A DNA stretch of 64,000 nucleotides from Cheiracanthium punctorium (lineage: Eukaryota > Arthropoda > Arachnida > Araneae > Cheiracanthiidae): assembly GCA_038373885.1 (NCBI GenBank), contig JAWZYV010012342.1:124001-188000 (forward strand), written 5' to 3'. The position numbers and the translations under genes are program-made. Within the stretch, counting starts at the first letter, position 1; each line of letters begins with the position of its first letter. Below, in pieces: positions 31,667 to 43,905 of this stretch. The notes under the pieces are model-generated. The model had not been told where the DNA came from and did not search any database. It saw only the letters and a program-made list of their open reading frames with translations.

Positions 31667-33266
31667 CCGGGTTATCCAAAAGTCAGGACAATCTTTAAAA
31701 ATTAATAATTGGAAAATGAATCAAGATACAAAGATACGGTTTGCACCAAACGGATTTAAAAGAAACTGGGTTTTGTGCGGCAACGAAACGAAAATAGTTC
31801 TCTTGGTGTCCAACAGACGGCGATGTCAGATTTCTGATATAGGATTATTCAAAGCGACAAGCGATATAAAAGGGAGCAACTGAAGCAGGTAATGGTAGCC
31901 AAAGCTTATACGCATGGCAATGCTGTCCATAGTTGAGAAAGGCCTATTAGTCAAACTTTATTATAAGAATGCGGAAAGTGCCATAGCGGCATTTCGAGCA
32001 TATCGCTACATGAAGGGCATGGAAGGCAGAAAAGGACCAATATCGCCTTCTGCATTGATCAAAATGATGAAGAAATGTGAATCTACCGGATCTTTGGCGT
32101 CACGTGCAAGAAGTGATCGTCCCTCAACAACCGCTGCTGTTGTCACGACAGTGGAGCAGACGGTGCAATCCATGTCGGCGATTTCTGCACATGGGGAGAG
32201 CAGTGCCTAGAAGTTTCGAGGCAGACAGGAGTGTCGTACGGAAATGCGTGGAGAGCACTGCAAATAACTCTGAAACGGTATCCCTACAAGTTGCAACATA
32301 ACCAAGAACTGAAACCTCCTGACTTCGATTCTCGTTGAGATTTTGCCAATTGGGTATTCAATAAAATAGAAGAGCAGCACGACTGGTTTTGCACTGTGCT
32401 TTGGACAGATGAGGCGCATTTCACACTTTCTGGCGCTGTTAACACCCACAATTGTCGAGTGTGGACCACAGAAAATCCACATGCATTTGTTGAGGTACCC
32501 TTGCAACAGCCTAAAGTGACAGTCTGGTGTGGCTTCACTGCTGATTTCATAATGGGTCTTTTTTTTATCGGGGAAGTCACACAGACGGGTTTCAAGACAG
32601 TTTCTTTCACTGGTTAGCGATACGCAGCACTGCTAAAGAACAACATTATTCCTGAACTGCAAACGCGACAGGCACTTCAAACAGTCACCTTTATGCAAGA
32701 TGGAGCACCACCTCATATTGCTTTGCTGTGTAACATCTGCTACGCTCAACATTTGCGGAGGCCCGCATTATCAGCCGCTGCTTTAATCAATCATGGCCTC
32801 CAAGATCTCCCGCTCTTACGCCCTGTGACTTTTGGCTGTGGGGATTCTTGAGTCAATAGTGTACTGCGACCAACCGCCATCACTAGCAGCACTGAAAGAT
32901 GCCATCCGCCAAAATGTGTCTGCCGTAACGCAAGAAATGCTACTAAATGCTGTGAACGGTGTGGTGACTCGTCTCGCAACTGTACTTCTGAATGATGGGC
33001 AGCACATTCAAAATTTACTGTAGTACCAATTAACTGTAATTAAGCTGACTTGTAAGTTGTCAACATTTTTTCATTTGTAAGTCATCCTTTGGTGAAATAA
33101 AACACTATAGCGCCATCTGTTGTTCGCCAACAGAACTATTTTCGTTTCGTTGCCAAACAAAATCCGGTTTCTTTTCCATCCGTTTGGTCCAAACCGTATC
33201 TTTATATCTTGATTCGTTTTCGAATTATTAATTTTTAAAGTTTGTCCTGACTTTTGGATCACCAGG
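31667..33266 (+). mobile_element. Complete 1600-bp Tc1/mariner-superfamily element with long inverted repeats
   Basis: The ends CCGGGTTATCCAAAAGTCAG and (complement) CCTGGTGATCCAAAAGTCAG start inverted repeats of about 150 bp (31667-31825 and 33105-33266). TA lies outside both (31665-31666, 33267-33268). It contains a decayed DDE/D transposase. It is inserted in Helentron-like HL2. Upstream, the words 'tgTACCGGG' are repeated about five times (31613-31670), echoing the element's own left end. Confidence 0.9.
31914..33023 (+). pseudogene. Tc1/mariner-superfamily transposase (helix-turn-helix plus DDE/D), frameshifted
   Basis: The N-terminal part (31914 to about 32205) has a helix-turn-helix-like region with EKGLLVKLYYKN and the GPISPSALIKMMKKCESTGS segment, which I associate with the DUF4817-type HTH seen in many arachnid transposases. 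After a frameshift, RQTGVSYGNAWRAL continues the binding region. The catalytic blocks follow: WTDEAHF (first D, 32408), MQDGAPPH (second D, 32699), then after another frameshift LTPCDFWLWG (third D, 32827). The spacing of the last two is about 42 codons. In-frame stops occur at 32338 and 32615. The C-terminus ends at 33023. All three catalytic blocks survive, but the gene is broken in at least four places. Confidence 0.85.
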
Positions 33267-33654
33267 TATATTAATCATCTTAAAATAAGGATTATCGAGA
33301 ACCTCCGGTGAGGTTGGGATTACATGTAAAATATTATGTTGGATGTACCTTCAAAACGCTTATTGATATATAAATAAAGATTGATGTCTCAAAGATACGG
33401 CTCTTCACTGTTTTTTCTGCCGTTTCTTTCCCTAACAGGTTCCGTGTATTTTTACACGATCAAGTTGGCGAAAGCAGCGAGCGGTCCAAAATGTATGTTT
33501 TTCTGTGGTTCTTCTTTTTCAGGAGCGTTTCGCGTGGAGTATATGACATATACTTCATTTCCTTTACTAAGCGTTATTTCCGTCAGAGAAAAAAAATCTG
33601 AGTTACTCCCTAATCACGACTAAAGAAGTTTTACTTCAATTAATTTGCCCCCTA

Positions 33655-34547
33655 AAATGTATAGGTCTTATACACTAATATATATTATGTTGTTTTTCAA
33701 ACTAAAGTTCCCATCTTTCAAAAAGAAATTAAAGCACTTTACTCATGCAGTTGCTTAAGTGAAAAATTGGCGTCTCGGTTTTGTCCGAGTTGACGGTATA
33801 AATATATGTAGGGTTACTGGTAACTTGACGTGTGCGTGCCAGGCAAGATGCGATGGTGAGCCAAAATGCTAAAATTTATATATGGCCGAAAGTCAACAGT
33901 TTACGAGAAATTTATTTGAATTTTAATATTTTCTTTTAATAACCCAGAATTTGACGTTCAAGTAAAAATTAAAAAGCAAAATAAAAATTACTCATTAAAT
34001 GTGTTTTATTTTAGTTTATTCTCGTAGTGACACTGTTGTGTCTTAACTTGTGGTACTATGAATTTATTTTTATTCTTAAAATTATCTAATCTAAAACTTA
34101 TTACCAGAAAATTAAACTAAATGTCCCCAAAACTTGTGATCGTATAGATTTCCTAAATTAAGTACATTGCAATTATTATTTACAACTTAAATTGATGCAA
34201 AAACCCATTCAGACCCGATAGTGAAAGAAATCATGTGAACTCTAATGAAACACACTTAAATAAAAATAAAATAATCCTGTTTTTATTGAAAAAATGAAAA
34301 GTTATTGACTCGGACATACTCATTACTACAAATATTTACACATGTGACTGAAGAGTGCTAGTAACATATTATAAAGTTCAATCCTTTAACATCCTTCTAT
34401 CTAAATCATCTTATTAAAAATATTAGGTGGTTAATACCTATTAAAGCATTATCCAAATAGTAAAACATGTCTCAAATTATTGCTATTAATAACGTGATTA
34501 TTTCATTCAAGTTTTGCTCTCACACCTAAACAGTCTTATTAAATAAA
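33655..34547. other. Unassigned AT-rich stretch
   Basis: No coding domain or terminal repeat supported. Confidence 0.4.
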
Positions 34548-35855
34548 CTAGCTGAAGTACCCGTCCTCGACGGGTTAGTGAATGCAAATTTCCAAAAAGC
34601 AAGAACTTTCGTCAGCATTGTAGGAGTACACAGAATGAATGTAGTATGTTGCCAAAGTAAAGAAAGGGAAGTTATAATTTTTATGTATTATTAAAATATT
34701 ACAGGTTAGAGAGTAACTAAGTAATACCATTTGATTCGCTTTAGACGCAATTATGTGATGCGCGAATGAATATTTACACATACTGAAATAATTTTCGCAA
34801 AATCTCAAAATTTAATCAACATTTTGAAAAATTGGAAGCCTAGAATTTAAGTTGAGTGACAACCTATCCTGTCACCTAAATTCGTTTCCTTCCCTGCAGT
34901 TTTTATTTCGTGATGCTGGAACAATTTTCAGCATTTTAAAACGATTTTCGAAAAATCTCAAAATGTAAGCAAAATATTTTTAAAATTCAACGCCTATAAA
35001 TTAAGATTAGCAACTACCTATCCTATCACTAAATTTCGTATCATTCGTATGAGTCGTTATTACGCGAAGTTTGAAGAAATCATCATTGAACGTATTTTGA
35101 GAGAATTTTCACAAAATCTCAAAATCTAATAAAAATGTTTAAAAAATTGGACTCCTATAGTTTATGTTGAGCAACCATCTATCGTGTGAGCAAATTTCAT
35201 ATCATTCGCTTTAGTCGCTATTACGTAATGCGGGAACAAAGATTCACTCAGTTTTAAACGATTTTCCAAAATCTCGAAATCTGATCGATTTTTTTTAATT
35301 AGATGCTTATAGTTTAAGGTGAGTGATCACCTATCATTTCACCAAATATCATTTTTTCACCTTTGCAGTTATTACGTGATGTGCGAACACAAATTTACGC
35401 AGTTTGAAATGATTTTCGCAAAATTTCAAAATCTAATCAAGATTTTTTAAAAATTCGACGACAATGTTTTAATTTGAGTGACCACCTATCATGACACCGA
35501 ATTTCATATCATTCGCTTCAGTCGTTTTTACGTGATGCTTGAACACAAATTTACGCAGTTTGAAAGGATTTTCGCAAAATCTGAAAATCTAATCAAGATT
35601 TTTTAAAAATTCGACGCCTTTGTTTTAAGTTGAGTGACCACCTATCATGACACCCAATTTCATATCATTCGCTTCAGTCGTTTTTACGTGATGCTTAAAC
35701 AAAAAAAGCGTCATGGACAGAATGACAGAATGACAGACATACAAACTTTTTTTGAGGGTCGCATCGGATTCCCGGGTGCTTGAAACGGATAGAAATTGCA
35801 AAATTTTTGAATTCCAAGAAATGTACAGACAAAAGTCTAATTTTATTTATATAGA
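34548..35855 (-). mobile_element. Complete small Helitron (1308 bp) containing a tandem array
   Basis: Minus-strand 5' end TCTATATAAATAAAATTAG begins at 35855 with A outside. The 3' end is hairpin CCCGTCGAGGACGGG, spacer 'tacttcag' and CTAG (34548-34551), followed by T. All canonical terminal features are present. The interior is mainly six tandem repeats. No protein coding. Confidence 0.85.
34790..35720 (-). repeat. Six tandem units of about 157 bp inside the Helitron
   Basis: The word 'caaaatctcaaaatc' recurs near 34801, 34955, 35114, 35278, 35422 and 35580. Each unit also has 'gagtgaccacctatc', 'caaatttcatatcattcgc', and 'agtcgttattacgtgatg'. The array fills most of the element. Confidence 0.9.
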
Positions 35856-36118
35856 TATCACCTTGTATCTCAAAAATAACGTGGCTGACAAACAAGAAAA
35901 AATATTAGTTAAAGAAATGTTAGTAACATGACAAAAAAACTTATCTATAGATTCAGAGTGGCTGTATCGTTTCCGTGGCCTGCACCAGTATTTATAGCGA
36001 TCCCATACTCTCGCACGCAGACCGCGCTTGCCGTTGAATAATATCGACCATGGGGTAAATATTTCGTCAACGCCATTTGTTAATCTTGTAACGACAGCCT
36101 CAAAGATTACGTTGTGAA
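35856..36118. other. Unassigned stretch
   Basis: Short unique-looking segment between a Helitron and a Helentron-like fragment. Nothing recognised. Confidence 0.4.
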
Positions 36119-36530
36119 CACGAAGGTAAATGTATAGGAGGGGACACTTCTCTTAGAAAGTTGGATAACGCTGTTGTTGTAAACAGATGGCGCTGCACAC
36201 ACTGGGTAACTGCGCATCTCCTGCTTCTGCGCATCTAGGTTGTTTATATTTCCTTCGAGGTGAAGTAAATGGAGATCGTTGAATTAGCGGAACTTCAAAA
36301 AAATATGAAATACATAGATTTATGAACGTGATATATAATAATTTCTGGCTTCAGTTGTGTTTTAATTACCTAATTGTCTTAGAATACTATTTCGTAATTA
36401 ATATAGGCAATAATTTCGAAGCGAAGTAATAGTATGTATGTAATGTCGTGTTATTATTTTGCCCAAAAGCTGTATTTTAAGAAATAGTAGTAAATTTAGA
36501 AGAATGTTGTATGTGTGAATGCAATATTTA
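36118..36530 (+). mobile_element. Helentron-like internal fragment
   Basis: It matches HL1 at about 13140-13530, including 'ggaggggacacttct' and 'gaagtaaatggagatc', and ends after 'gcccaaaagctgtattttaag'. It lacks both element ends. Confidence 0.7.
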
Positions 36531-37900
36531 AAAAGTGTTTATTTATAATGACGATCACACTCAAACAAGCAGTATTTACATTTATTTGATGCTGTGACAC
36601 ATTTTAACACAGCTTTAAATTACCGCTAAAAAACTCCGTTAAAATGTTAAATTCATGTTACATGAAGAACTCTCACCATTTTCTAATGTCAATATATACC
36701 GCGGCAGACGAAAACTTCTTTTCTATGAGCTACGATAAACACACTCGTTCACAAATATAAACTCAATATTTTAATAATTTTAAGATAGAACATTTTTTTA
36801 AATCTTTTTTTATTCATTTGTTACTAAGGCAACCATGTAAGCAAAAGCGAAAGAAATATTTTAAATTTAGTGCTCGCGTTAATAATCTCGTTCACATGCT
36901 AGGTCGGAAAATTAAAAACAAGTAAAATGAGTTATCAATCAGCACGGGAACTGATTTAATCTTTTGCCACTAGGATTGCTGCACGTCACTAGATTTCCAA
37001 TGTTTACATAATTGAAACTTATTTGGGGTACCAAAAGTTTAACATTACAGCTATGGAGAGTGTCCACTCCTATAGTATATCTCCGTGGTTGTGCAGTATG
37101 ATGTGTGTATCTTAGTAAACGTCCATTAGCTACACATATATTTGAATTTATTATCTCCCTTTTTAATTAATTGCTTCTGGAGAACGCATCGTGAACGGCC
37201 GTAAAATTACTTGCTTCTCTTGACTCTGGCAACGCCAAAGTCGTGGGAGCACATGTAGCGTAGCTGCCGAGAGATCGTTACGACCAAAAAAACTTCATAA
37301 ACTGTTCCAATAATTATGTCTCCGAGTAGTATTTGTTGTAAATTAATTAAAAATTAGTAAAAGAGTAGAAATTTTTTTTTCAATGTTAATATAGTTTATT
37401 ATTTAAAGAAACTAAAAGATCGCTATAAAAAAATATTGTCAGTCACTTTGAAAAATAATTTTTCAGCCACAAAAACACATTAAATTCTATTAATTACAAA
37501 AATTAATTATTATAATCATTATAGGTAGTTTTAAAAATATGTATAACCACTATGATGGAATTATATCAGGTATTTCAAGAAAAATATGTATCTGTCATTT
37601 AGCGAGCAAATAATGACAAACACATGATTCCTGAACCAGAACAAATCCAACTGACACAAATCCCTCATAATGTCCAAAGATATCCAAACACTGAATTTCT
37701 CTGGGAAAATAATTATTTTAAATATAAATTTTTCTTTTTTTTTTTTTACAATTCAAAACTTTTAATATTAGAAAACTCCGTTAATTTTCAAATTTGACTA
37801 AATGTTATTTTTCTTTTACGACATAACAACACTTTGACTAAGATAACGCAAGCACAAAAAGTACAAAACTACTTCAAAAATATAAATTCACGCGCCATTA
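36530..37900. other. Unassigned AT-rich stretch
   Basis: T-run near 37731-37747. No domain, RNA or terminal repeat recognised. Confidence 0.4.
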
Positions 37901-37904
37901 CATG

Positions 37905-39515
37905 TATTACTTCCTCTTCGGAGTATAAGGAAGTAATGTGATCCCGAAAAATTTCGGGGGCCAAATTTCGACGAAAGAACTGATTTTGATTATTACCTCT
38001 CAATTTACTTTTAAGAATTTTTTCGATGCATCTCATCTTAGCATGCACAATCCTATAAACGCGACTGCCTCTCATTTTGACCTGCGGCGAATCTATTGTG
38101 GCCAGTTTTTCCATAACGTCTGTACGTATGTACATAACTCCCATATCTCAAAAACTATTGGGCGTAGAATGTTGAAATTTTATATTTAGAATTCTTGCAT
38201 TATGTAGTTGTGCACCTCCCCTTTTGGTCGCAATCGAATGGAAACTTATGTACAGTACCGCCGAAAAGATTCGAAATACATTACGCTCTATGGGCCGAAA
38301 TTCATTAAAGCGTATTTTAGAGGTATTGGGCTATTTCTAACGACTCAGAAGTGATATAGGCTGTTAAGAGTTGCAAAATGAATTTCTCCATTAAAAAAAG
38401 TGTCTTTATCATTTATAGTTCTGCTACAGGAACACTGATAAGATTTTCAATACATTACGGTCAATAGATATTTCAGGGGAATTCATCCATTTCAAGCACA
38501 ATACCGTCCTACCACATAAGTTAGGTAATGATCCGACCACGGTCACGTGCCTTCCTCAACAACTACGCCAAAAGTCGCCATGCTTGGCGACTTTTGGTGT
38601 ACGTGTGTATGTATTTAACTCTCAAATCTCAAAAACTATTAGTCGTATAATGTTGAAATTTTATATATAAGATTGTTGTAACATCTAGTTGTGCATCTCG
38701 ATTTTTGGTTCCAATCTACTGGAGAGTTTGCAGGACCACCGAAAAGAATTTCAATACATTAATGTCTATGGACATCTTCAATATAATACAACTGTAGACA
38801 GTCATTGTTTGGTTCTTGCACAAAATCCCGCCCTCTGTCGTCGACCTTGGCGAGTTTTACCAAACCATCGCCAAATTTGGCGATTGTCAGTCATTTGATC
38901 CATGTCCAAAATATCGCTATGTTTCATCGCCCTCGGCGAGTTTTGGCGAAATATCGCAAAATTTGGCGATAGTCAGTCATTGTTTGGTACATGCCCAAAA
39001 TCTCGCCCTTTGACGTCGACTGTGGCGAGTTTCTCCGAAATATCGCCAAATTTGGTGCCAAAAATTCTGCCGTATTTTGCGTAACTCTAAAACTTTAACC
39101 CGTAGAATTTAGAACTATTGTGATATCTAACAGTTTTCAATATCTTCTTTGACTGCACTTGACTAGGAATTTATTTACAGGGTCAGCCAAATGACTTTTA
39201 AACACATTAAGGTGTATGGATGCATTCAATTCATTGACTGTCTGTGGTCCATGACTACTTTGGCTATTCCCGAAATCTCGCGAACTATCTCAACCTTGTC
39301 GGCTTTTGGTGAAATATCGCCAAATAAAGTGTCAGAAGGAAATCTTTCATACTGAACTCAGCTTGGCGATATCGAAATATTCGGCTAGATATCGCTAAAC
39401 CCTAGTATTACTGCTGTATTTTATCTCTTTCAAACAAAATAAGTTAAAATGAAATGCGCCGAAACTATTTTTGATTTAATAGACGCGCAAGGAAGTCATG
39501 TGTTGTCCACATAAG
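37905..39515 (+). repeat. Hairpin-ended repeat H, copy 2
   Basis: It opens with the hairpin TTACTTCC...GGAAGTAA (37906-37937) and 'gtgatcccgaaaaatttcgggg', and closes with 'aaggaagtcatgtgttgtccacat'. Contains about 87-bp subrepeats at 38799, 38888 and 38974 and a 13-bp-arm hairpin at 38567-38597. Copy 3 follows directly in the same orientation. Confidence 0.75.
38567..38597. repeat. Hairpin with 13-bp arms
   Basis: CCAAAAGTCGCCA and its exact complement TGGCGACTTTTGG surround a 4-base loop. Equivalent hairpins occur near 10940-10970 and 40190-40215 in the other copies. Confidence 0.85.
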
Positions 39516-39522
39516 ATAATTT

Positions 39523-41010
39523 TTACTTCCTTGTACGGCGTATAAGGATGTAAATTGATCCCGAAAAAATTCGGGGGCCAAATTTCGATGAAAAAACCGA
39601 TTTTGACTACCTCTAAATTTCCTTTTAACAATTTTTTCGATGCATCTCATCATAAGCTAGCATGCACGGTCACATAAATGCGTCTGGAGCTCATTTTGAC
39701 ACGCGGACAGTCTATTTTGGCCAGTTTTTCCATGCCGTCTGTACGTACGAATATGTATGTAACTCGCATATCTTAAAACCTATTGGTCGAATGTTGACAT
39801 TTTATATTTAGGATTGTTCTGTGATCTAGTTGTGCACCTCCTCTTTCGGTTCCATTCAACTGGATAGTTTAAGTATTGGACAGCCCAAAATAGTCTAAAT
39901 GCATAACGCTCTATGGGCCAAAATTCGTCAAAGCGCATTTTAGAGATTTTGGGCTATTTCTAACGACTCAGAAGTGATATGTGCGTTTAAGGGTTACAAA
40001 ATTAATTTCGCCATTAAAAAAAGTGTTTATCATGTATAGTTCTGCTACAGGAACACTCAAAAGATTTCCAATACATTACGGTCAATGGCAATTTTAGGGG
40101 AATTCATCCATTACAAGAACAATACCGTCCTACCACATAAGTTAGGCATGGTCTGACCACGGTCATGTGCCTCCCTCAAGAACTACGCGAAAAGTCGCCA
40201 ATCTTGGCGACTTTCATTGTACGTGTGTATGTATTTAACACTAAATCTCAAAACCTATTAGTCGTCGAGTGTTGAAATTTCATATATAGCATTATTGTAA
40301 CATCTAGTTGTGCATCTCGATTTTTGGTTCTAATCTACTGGAGAGTTTTTTGACAGGACCACCGAAAAGAATTTCAATACTTTTATATCTATGGACATCT
40401 TCAATATAATAGAATTGTAGACAGTCATTGTTTGGTCGATGCCAAAAATCCCGTCGTCTGTCTTCGACCTTGGCAATTTTTTCCAAAATATCGCCAAATT
40501 TGGCGATAGTCATTCATTTGATCCATGCCCAAAATATCGCCGAATATGGCACCATAAATTTTTTCGTATTTTGTATAACTCTAAAACTTTAATCCGTAGA
40601 GTTTTGAACTAGACCTATTGTAATATCTAACTGTTTTCAATATCTTTTTTGACTGCATTCGATTGGGTCACTTACAGGGTCAGCCAAATGACATTAAATA
40701 CATAAAGGTATATGGATGCATTCAATTCATTGAAAGTCTGAGGTCAGTTACTACTTTGGCCATTCCGAAAATCTCGCAAACTAGCTCAAGCTTGTCGGCT
40801 TTTGTTGAAATATCGCCAAATAAAGTGTCAGAAGGAAATCTTTGAAACTGAACTCAGCTTGGCGATATCGAAAGTTTTGGCTAGAAATTGCTAAGCCTTA
40901 CTATTACAGATATTTTATCTCTTTCAAACAAAATAAGTTTAGATGAAGTGCGCCGAAAATATTTTTGATTTAATAGACGTACAATGAAGTCATGTGTTGT
41001 CCACATCAGA
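39523..41010 (+). repeat. Hairpin-ended repeat H, copy 3 (tandem with copy 2)
   Basis: It starts TTACTTCCTTGTACGGCG with the matching arm shortly after, and ends 'gaagtcatgtgttgtccacatcag'. Only about ten bases separate it from copy 2. Internal structure follows copy 2 with some deletions. Confidence 0.75.
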
Positions 41011-41834
41011 TTTTTTTTTTTTTAATTTACATGTTTTCTTTAAAAATATGTCGTTTATCACAAAAAAATATATGTACATTTGGGTGGTCACAAGTTATAA
41101 GGGGACAATTTTTCAATGTTATTTTTGGGGGCACCCCCCTAAAAGTTGTAAATTGACTAGAAAATGAGATCGGCAAAGTTTTAGCTCAATTGCATAATAT
41201 TAACCCGTGCCGCATCGAGATTGAATTCTTGCAAAATTACGATTTTTGCCAAAAATGTCAAGTTTTTCCTTCATTTAGTATAAATTATTTGCTCTACAGA
41301 CCCAGTTCTTGTTTTATTTCATAAAGAATGTTATTGCTTTGAACTTTTACTCTCAACAAAACCAATATTTAATGACATTCAGTGTTTTATGGGTCAGATT
41401 GTGAATCGTACCACCAAAATCTGCATTTTTGTAAAATTAGTGAAAAAAAGACAAATTAAGAATTTTAAGTAATTTTGACCGTCTTTTGTATTATTTGCAT
41501 CGAAAAACAAAAAATGAATCAAGAATGTTCATAACTTAAACTACAATTGGTGAAATATTTTTATTTATTTGATATGCGTTTCTGTGCTTCAGAAGAAAGA
41601 TATTGATTTGTGTTTCAGTTTAAGCACATCTAAGACAAACCTCTCAAATTTTCCTTATTACAATGCTATTTTTGTTATCTGTTATTATTTACTTTTAGAA
41701 TGGACATGGGTGCCCATACGTATGGCAAGGAAGGGCTGTGTCTTCCCTAGCTCCCATATTATCGTTATGATTTACATACTGGTATAACGTAGAAGTGGTT
41801 CAACACTAAAACATAATATCTTTCCGGAGCAGGA

Positions 41835-43660
41835 CCCTTGACGTGCAATAAGACTCCGAAGATAAGAATTTCGAAAACAAAGAATTGATCTCATGAAAAT
41901 CAGATTTTAAAATTCAGATTTAGATAGTTCTGTTGTTCACTGGGATGAAAAAATACTTCCTCATACTTTGAACAAAGAAAATGGAGAGAGAAAAACGATT
42001 TTAATTAGCTGTTGCGATGAAAAAGAGTTAACAGGAGTTCCTCAGCTTGAAAATAAAATGAGAATAACTCTGAGGCAAAGCTGAATTTATAGCAGTTGAA
42101 GAATGGGAGGCAGTTGATAAAATTCAGGCAATGTGTTTTGATACCACTGGTTGCCGTAGGGGAAGTGCATTTTTTTTTTGCAGCAATTACTGGATCGAAA
42201 TCTGCTATATTTACCTTGTCGCCATCATATTTATTTTAAAAATCAACTTAAAATCTGTTTTGATTGCAAAATGGGCGAAGCTACTGCTCTTCATCCAGAT
42301 ATTTAAAAAAAAATTCTGGTTGGGTGGTCTAAGTTAGAGTGGACAAAGTACAAAACTTCTACTGAAGATGAAACTATGACATAAAAAACGCAAAATTTGG
42401 AAAAGATAACTAAAGATCTCAGAGATAACTCAGAGATAACTATAAAGAATTAATCCAACATTGTTTAATTTTTATAGGAGTCTCCCCAAACAGACATTTT
42501 TTTCAGAGTACCTGGTGCTGTCCATTATGCCAGGTGGATGTCTAAGGCAATTTATTGTCTCAAAATATTAGGTTGTAACGAAAGTTTCCCGCCACCGCAA
42601 ACATCGTCAGCACACAGTTCTCGTTGGCGTATTGGCTCCTATTTTGTCAAACGATTTTTGGCATTTGAAAGAAAGAGGTTTACTTTATAACACTGTGTTG
42701 TGAAATCTGTAAAAAATAGAGTTATCATTAAGTATAAGGTGTCTCAAATGGAACTATCACTCTAGAGGATTAGAACTATCATTTACTTCCAGTTGTGCTG
42801 CAAAAAGTCAGCTACATAATATCAACAAATTATGAGTACAGCTTTAAGTACTATTGTTGTATCCTGTGACACTGTGCAGGTTTGGTACCGAAAGTTCGAA
42901 AACAGTTATCTAAGAAGTTAGAAGCTAGTTTTTCAGGCAGATATGGCGGAAAACTTTCGTTACAACCTGATACTTCTTTTCAGACATCAGGTCACATTGA
43001 CAGATTTAGAAAAAGGAGGTATTACAGACATTTGTTTATTTATAATAAATATTTATGTAAAAGCATGGTTCAGCACTCCCACTCAGACTTTAGCCCCAAT
43101 CAAGACTTAAGATTATTACAATACGGAAAATTTGATAAAGAGGTTGCAAACAAAGATCTATAAAGTGATAAGCCATCTTTTGCATCTTAACTTGGAGCAA
43201 GTTGCATTTTCATTTTTTGATGACACTTGGGCAAAAAAAGTCAAAATAAGCATGCTTGTACAATTAATTGCATTTGAAAAAGAAAATGATGATAATGAAG
43301 GTGTAAGAATAACAATGTTTCAACTAAGTGGATCATTTATTGAACAAAGAAGTTGATTTTTTTATTTCATCTCGAACAGTAATTTTTTTAAGAGATTTAA
43401 TTTTAATATATAATTTTTGAATACTGATCCCGATGTATGGTGTGAAAATCAGTATTTGAAAGAAAAAATACCTGAAAGCTTTTAGGTTTTTAATGACTCG
43501 GATAAAAGGGGGGTAAAAGTAATCCCAGCATTCAATTCCTGTTTAACTGAGGATGAAGAACAAAAGCAGTTTTTACTATAGGTAGTATCAAACTGTAGAA
43601 AAACTTTTCCAGACTATTCGGAAGCCACATTATCTAAGCCTTGCCACTTGAACAAAAAAT
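41835..43660 (+). pseudogene. Decayed transposase-like protein of the 3.5-kb element
   Basis: Ordered fragments can be read across frames. They are SVVHWDEKILPHTLNKENGE (41925-41985), EEWEAVDKIQAMCFDTTG (42095-42150), LLYLPCRHHIY (42200-42230), RVPGAVHYARWMSKAIYCLK (42505-42565), TDLEKGGITDICLFI (42985-43035), and HLLHLNLEQVAFSFFDD (43168-43220). This order resembles a repeat-associated arthropod/cnidarian protein family that I know only as uncharacterised. HWD, CFDTT and CRHH could form an RNase-H-like catalytic core like that of hAT-type transposases, but this is inference. At least four frame changes and several stops make it inactive. A 403-bp MITE sits in the middle. Confidence 0.6.
42568..42970. 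mobile_element. mariner-type MITE, 403 bp, nested in the 3.5-kb element
   Basis: The ends TTAGGTTGTAACGAAAGTTT and (complement) TCAGGTTGTAACGAAAGTTT are inverted repeats flanked by TA (42566-42567, 42971-42972). If the element and one TA are removed, the reading frame of the host protein joins without shift from AIYCLK into ILLFRHQVTLTDLEKGG. An internal fragment TVQVWYRKF resembles a mariner N-terminal segment. Confidence 0.85.
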
Positions 43661-43856
43661 TGTAAACAATAATAATGTATTTTTTTTTATATGTGCTTCC
43701 TCTCAGATACATAACTTTAATAATCAAATGTATCTAAACGTTAGTCATTCTCAATTTTATGCTTTCTTTGACCTTATTTTATGTTAATTCTTTTTACTTT
43801 AATTTCATTGTTTTAAAATTTCAGAATTTTTTATATTAAAACCTTTATATTGTACA

Positions 43857-43905
43857 CAAAAAAAAAAGAAAAACGAAGAAAAACAAAAGGAGGAAAGACG
43901 AAATG
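43857..43905. repeat. A-rich simple tract
   Basis: A-runs interrupted by G and C; low complexity only. Confidence 0.8.

Larger units (their letters stand above)
29928..33640 (-). mobile_element. Helentron-like element HL2, interrupted by a Tc1/mariner-type element
   Basis: It has the same ends as HL1, in reverse: the 3' end near 29928 with 'cgcgcgattgaagtaaaacttc', and the 5' end near 33640 with 'gactaaagaagttttactt'. After subtracting the 1600-bp insertion it is about 2.1 kb, matching HL1. It has an enlarged B-box-like tandem array (30390-30870, 31400-31620) and an endonuclease remnant. Confidence 0.6.

Noticed and set aside
37905..41010. CRISPR-like array because of regularly spaced repeats
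   Set aside because: Repeat units are long, diverged and contiguous without unique spacers, and the context is eukaryotic transposon DNA.
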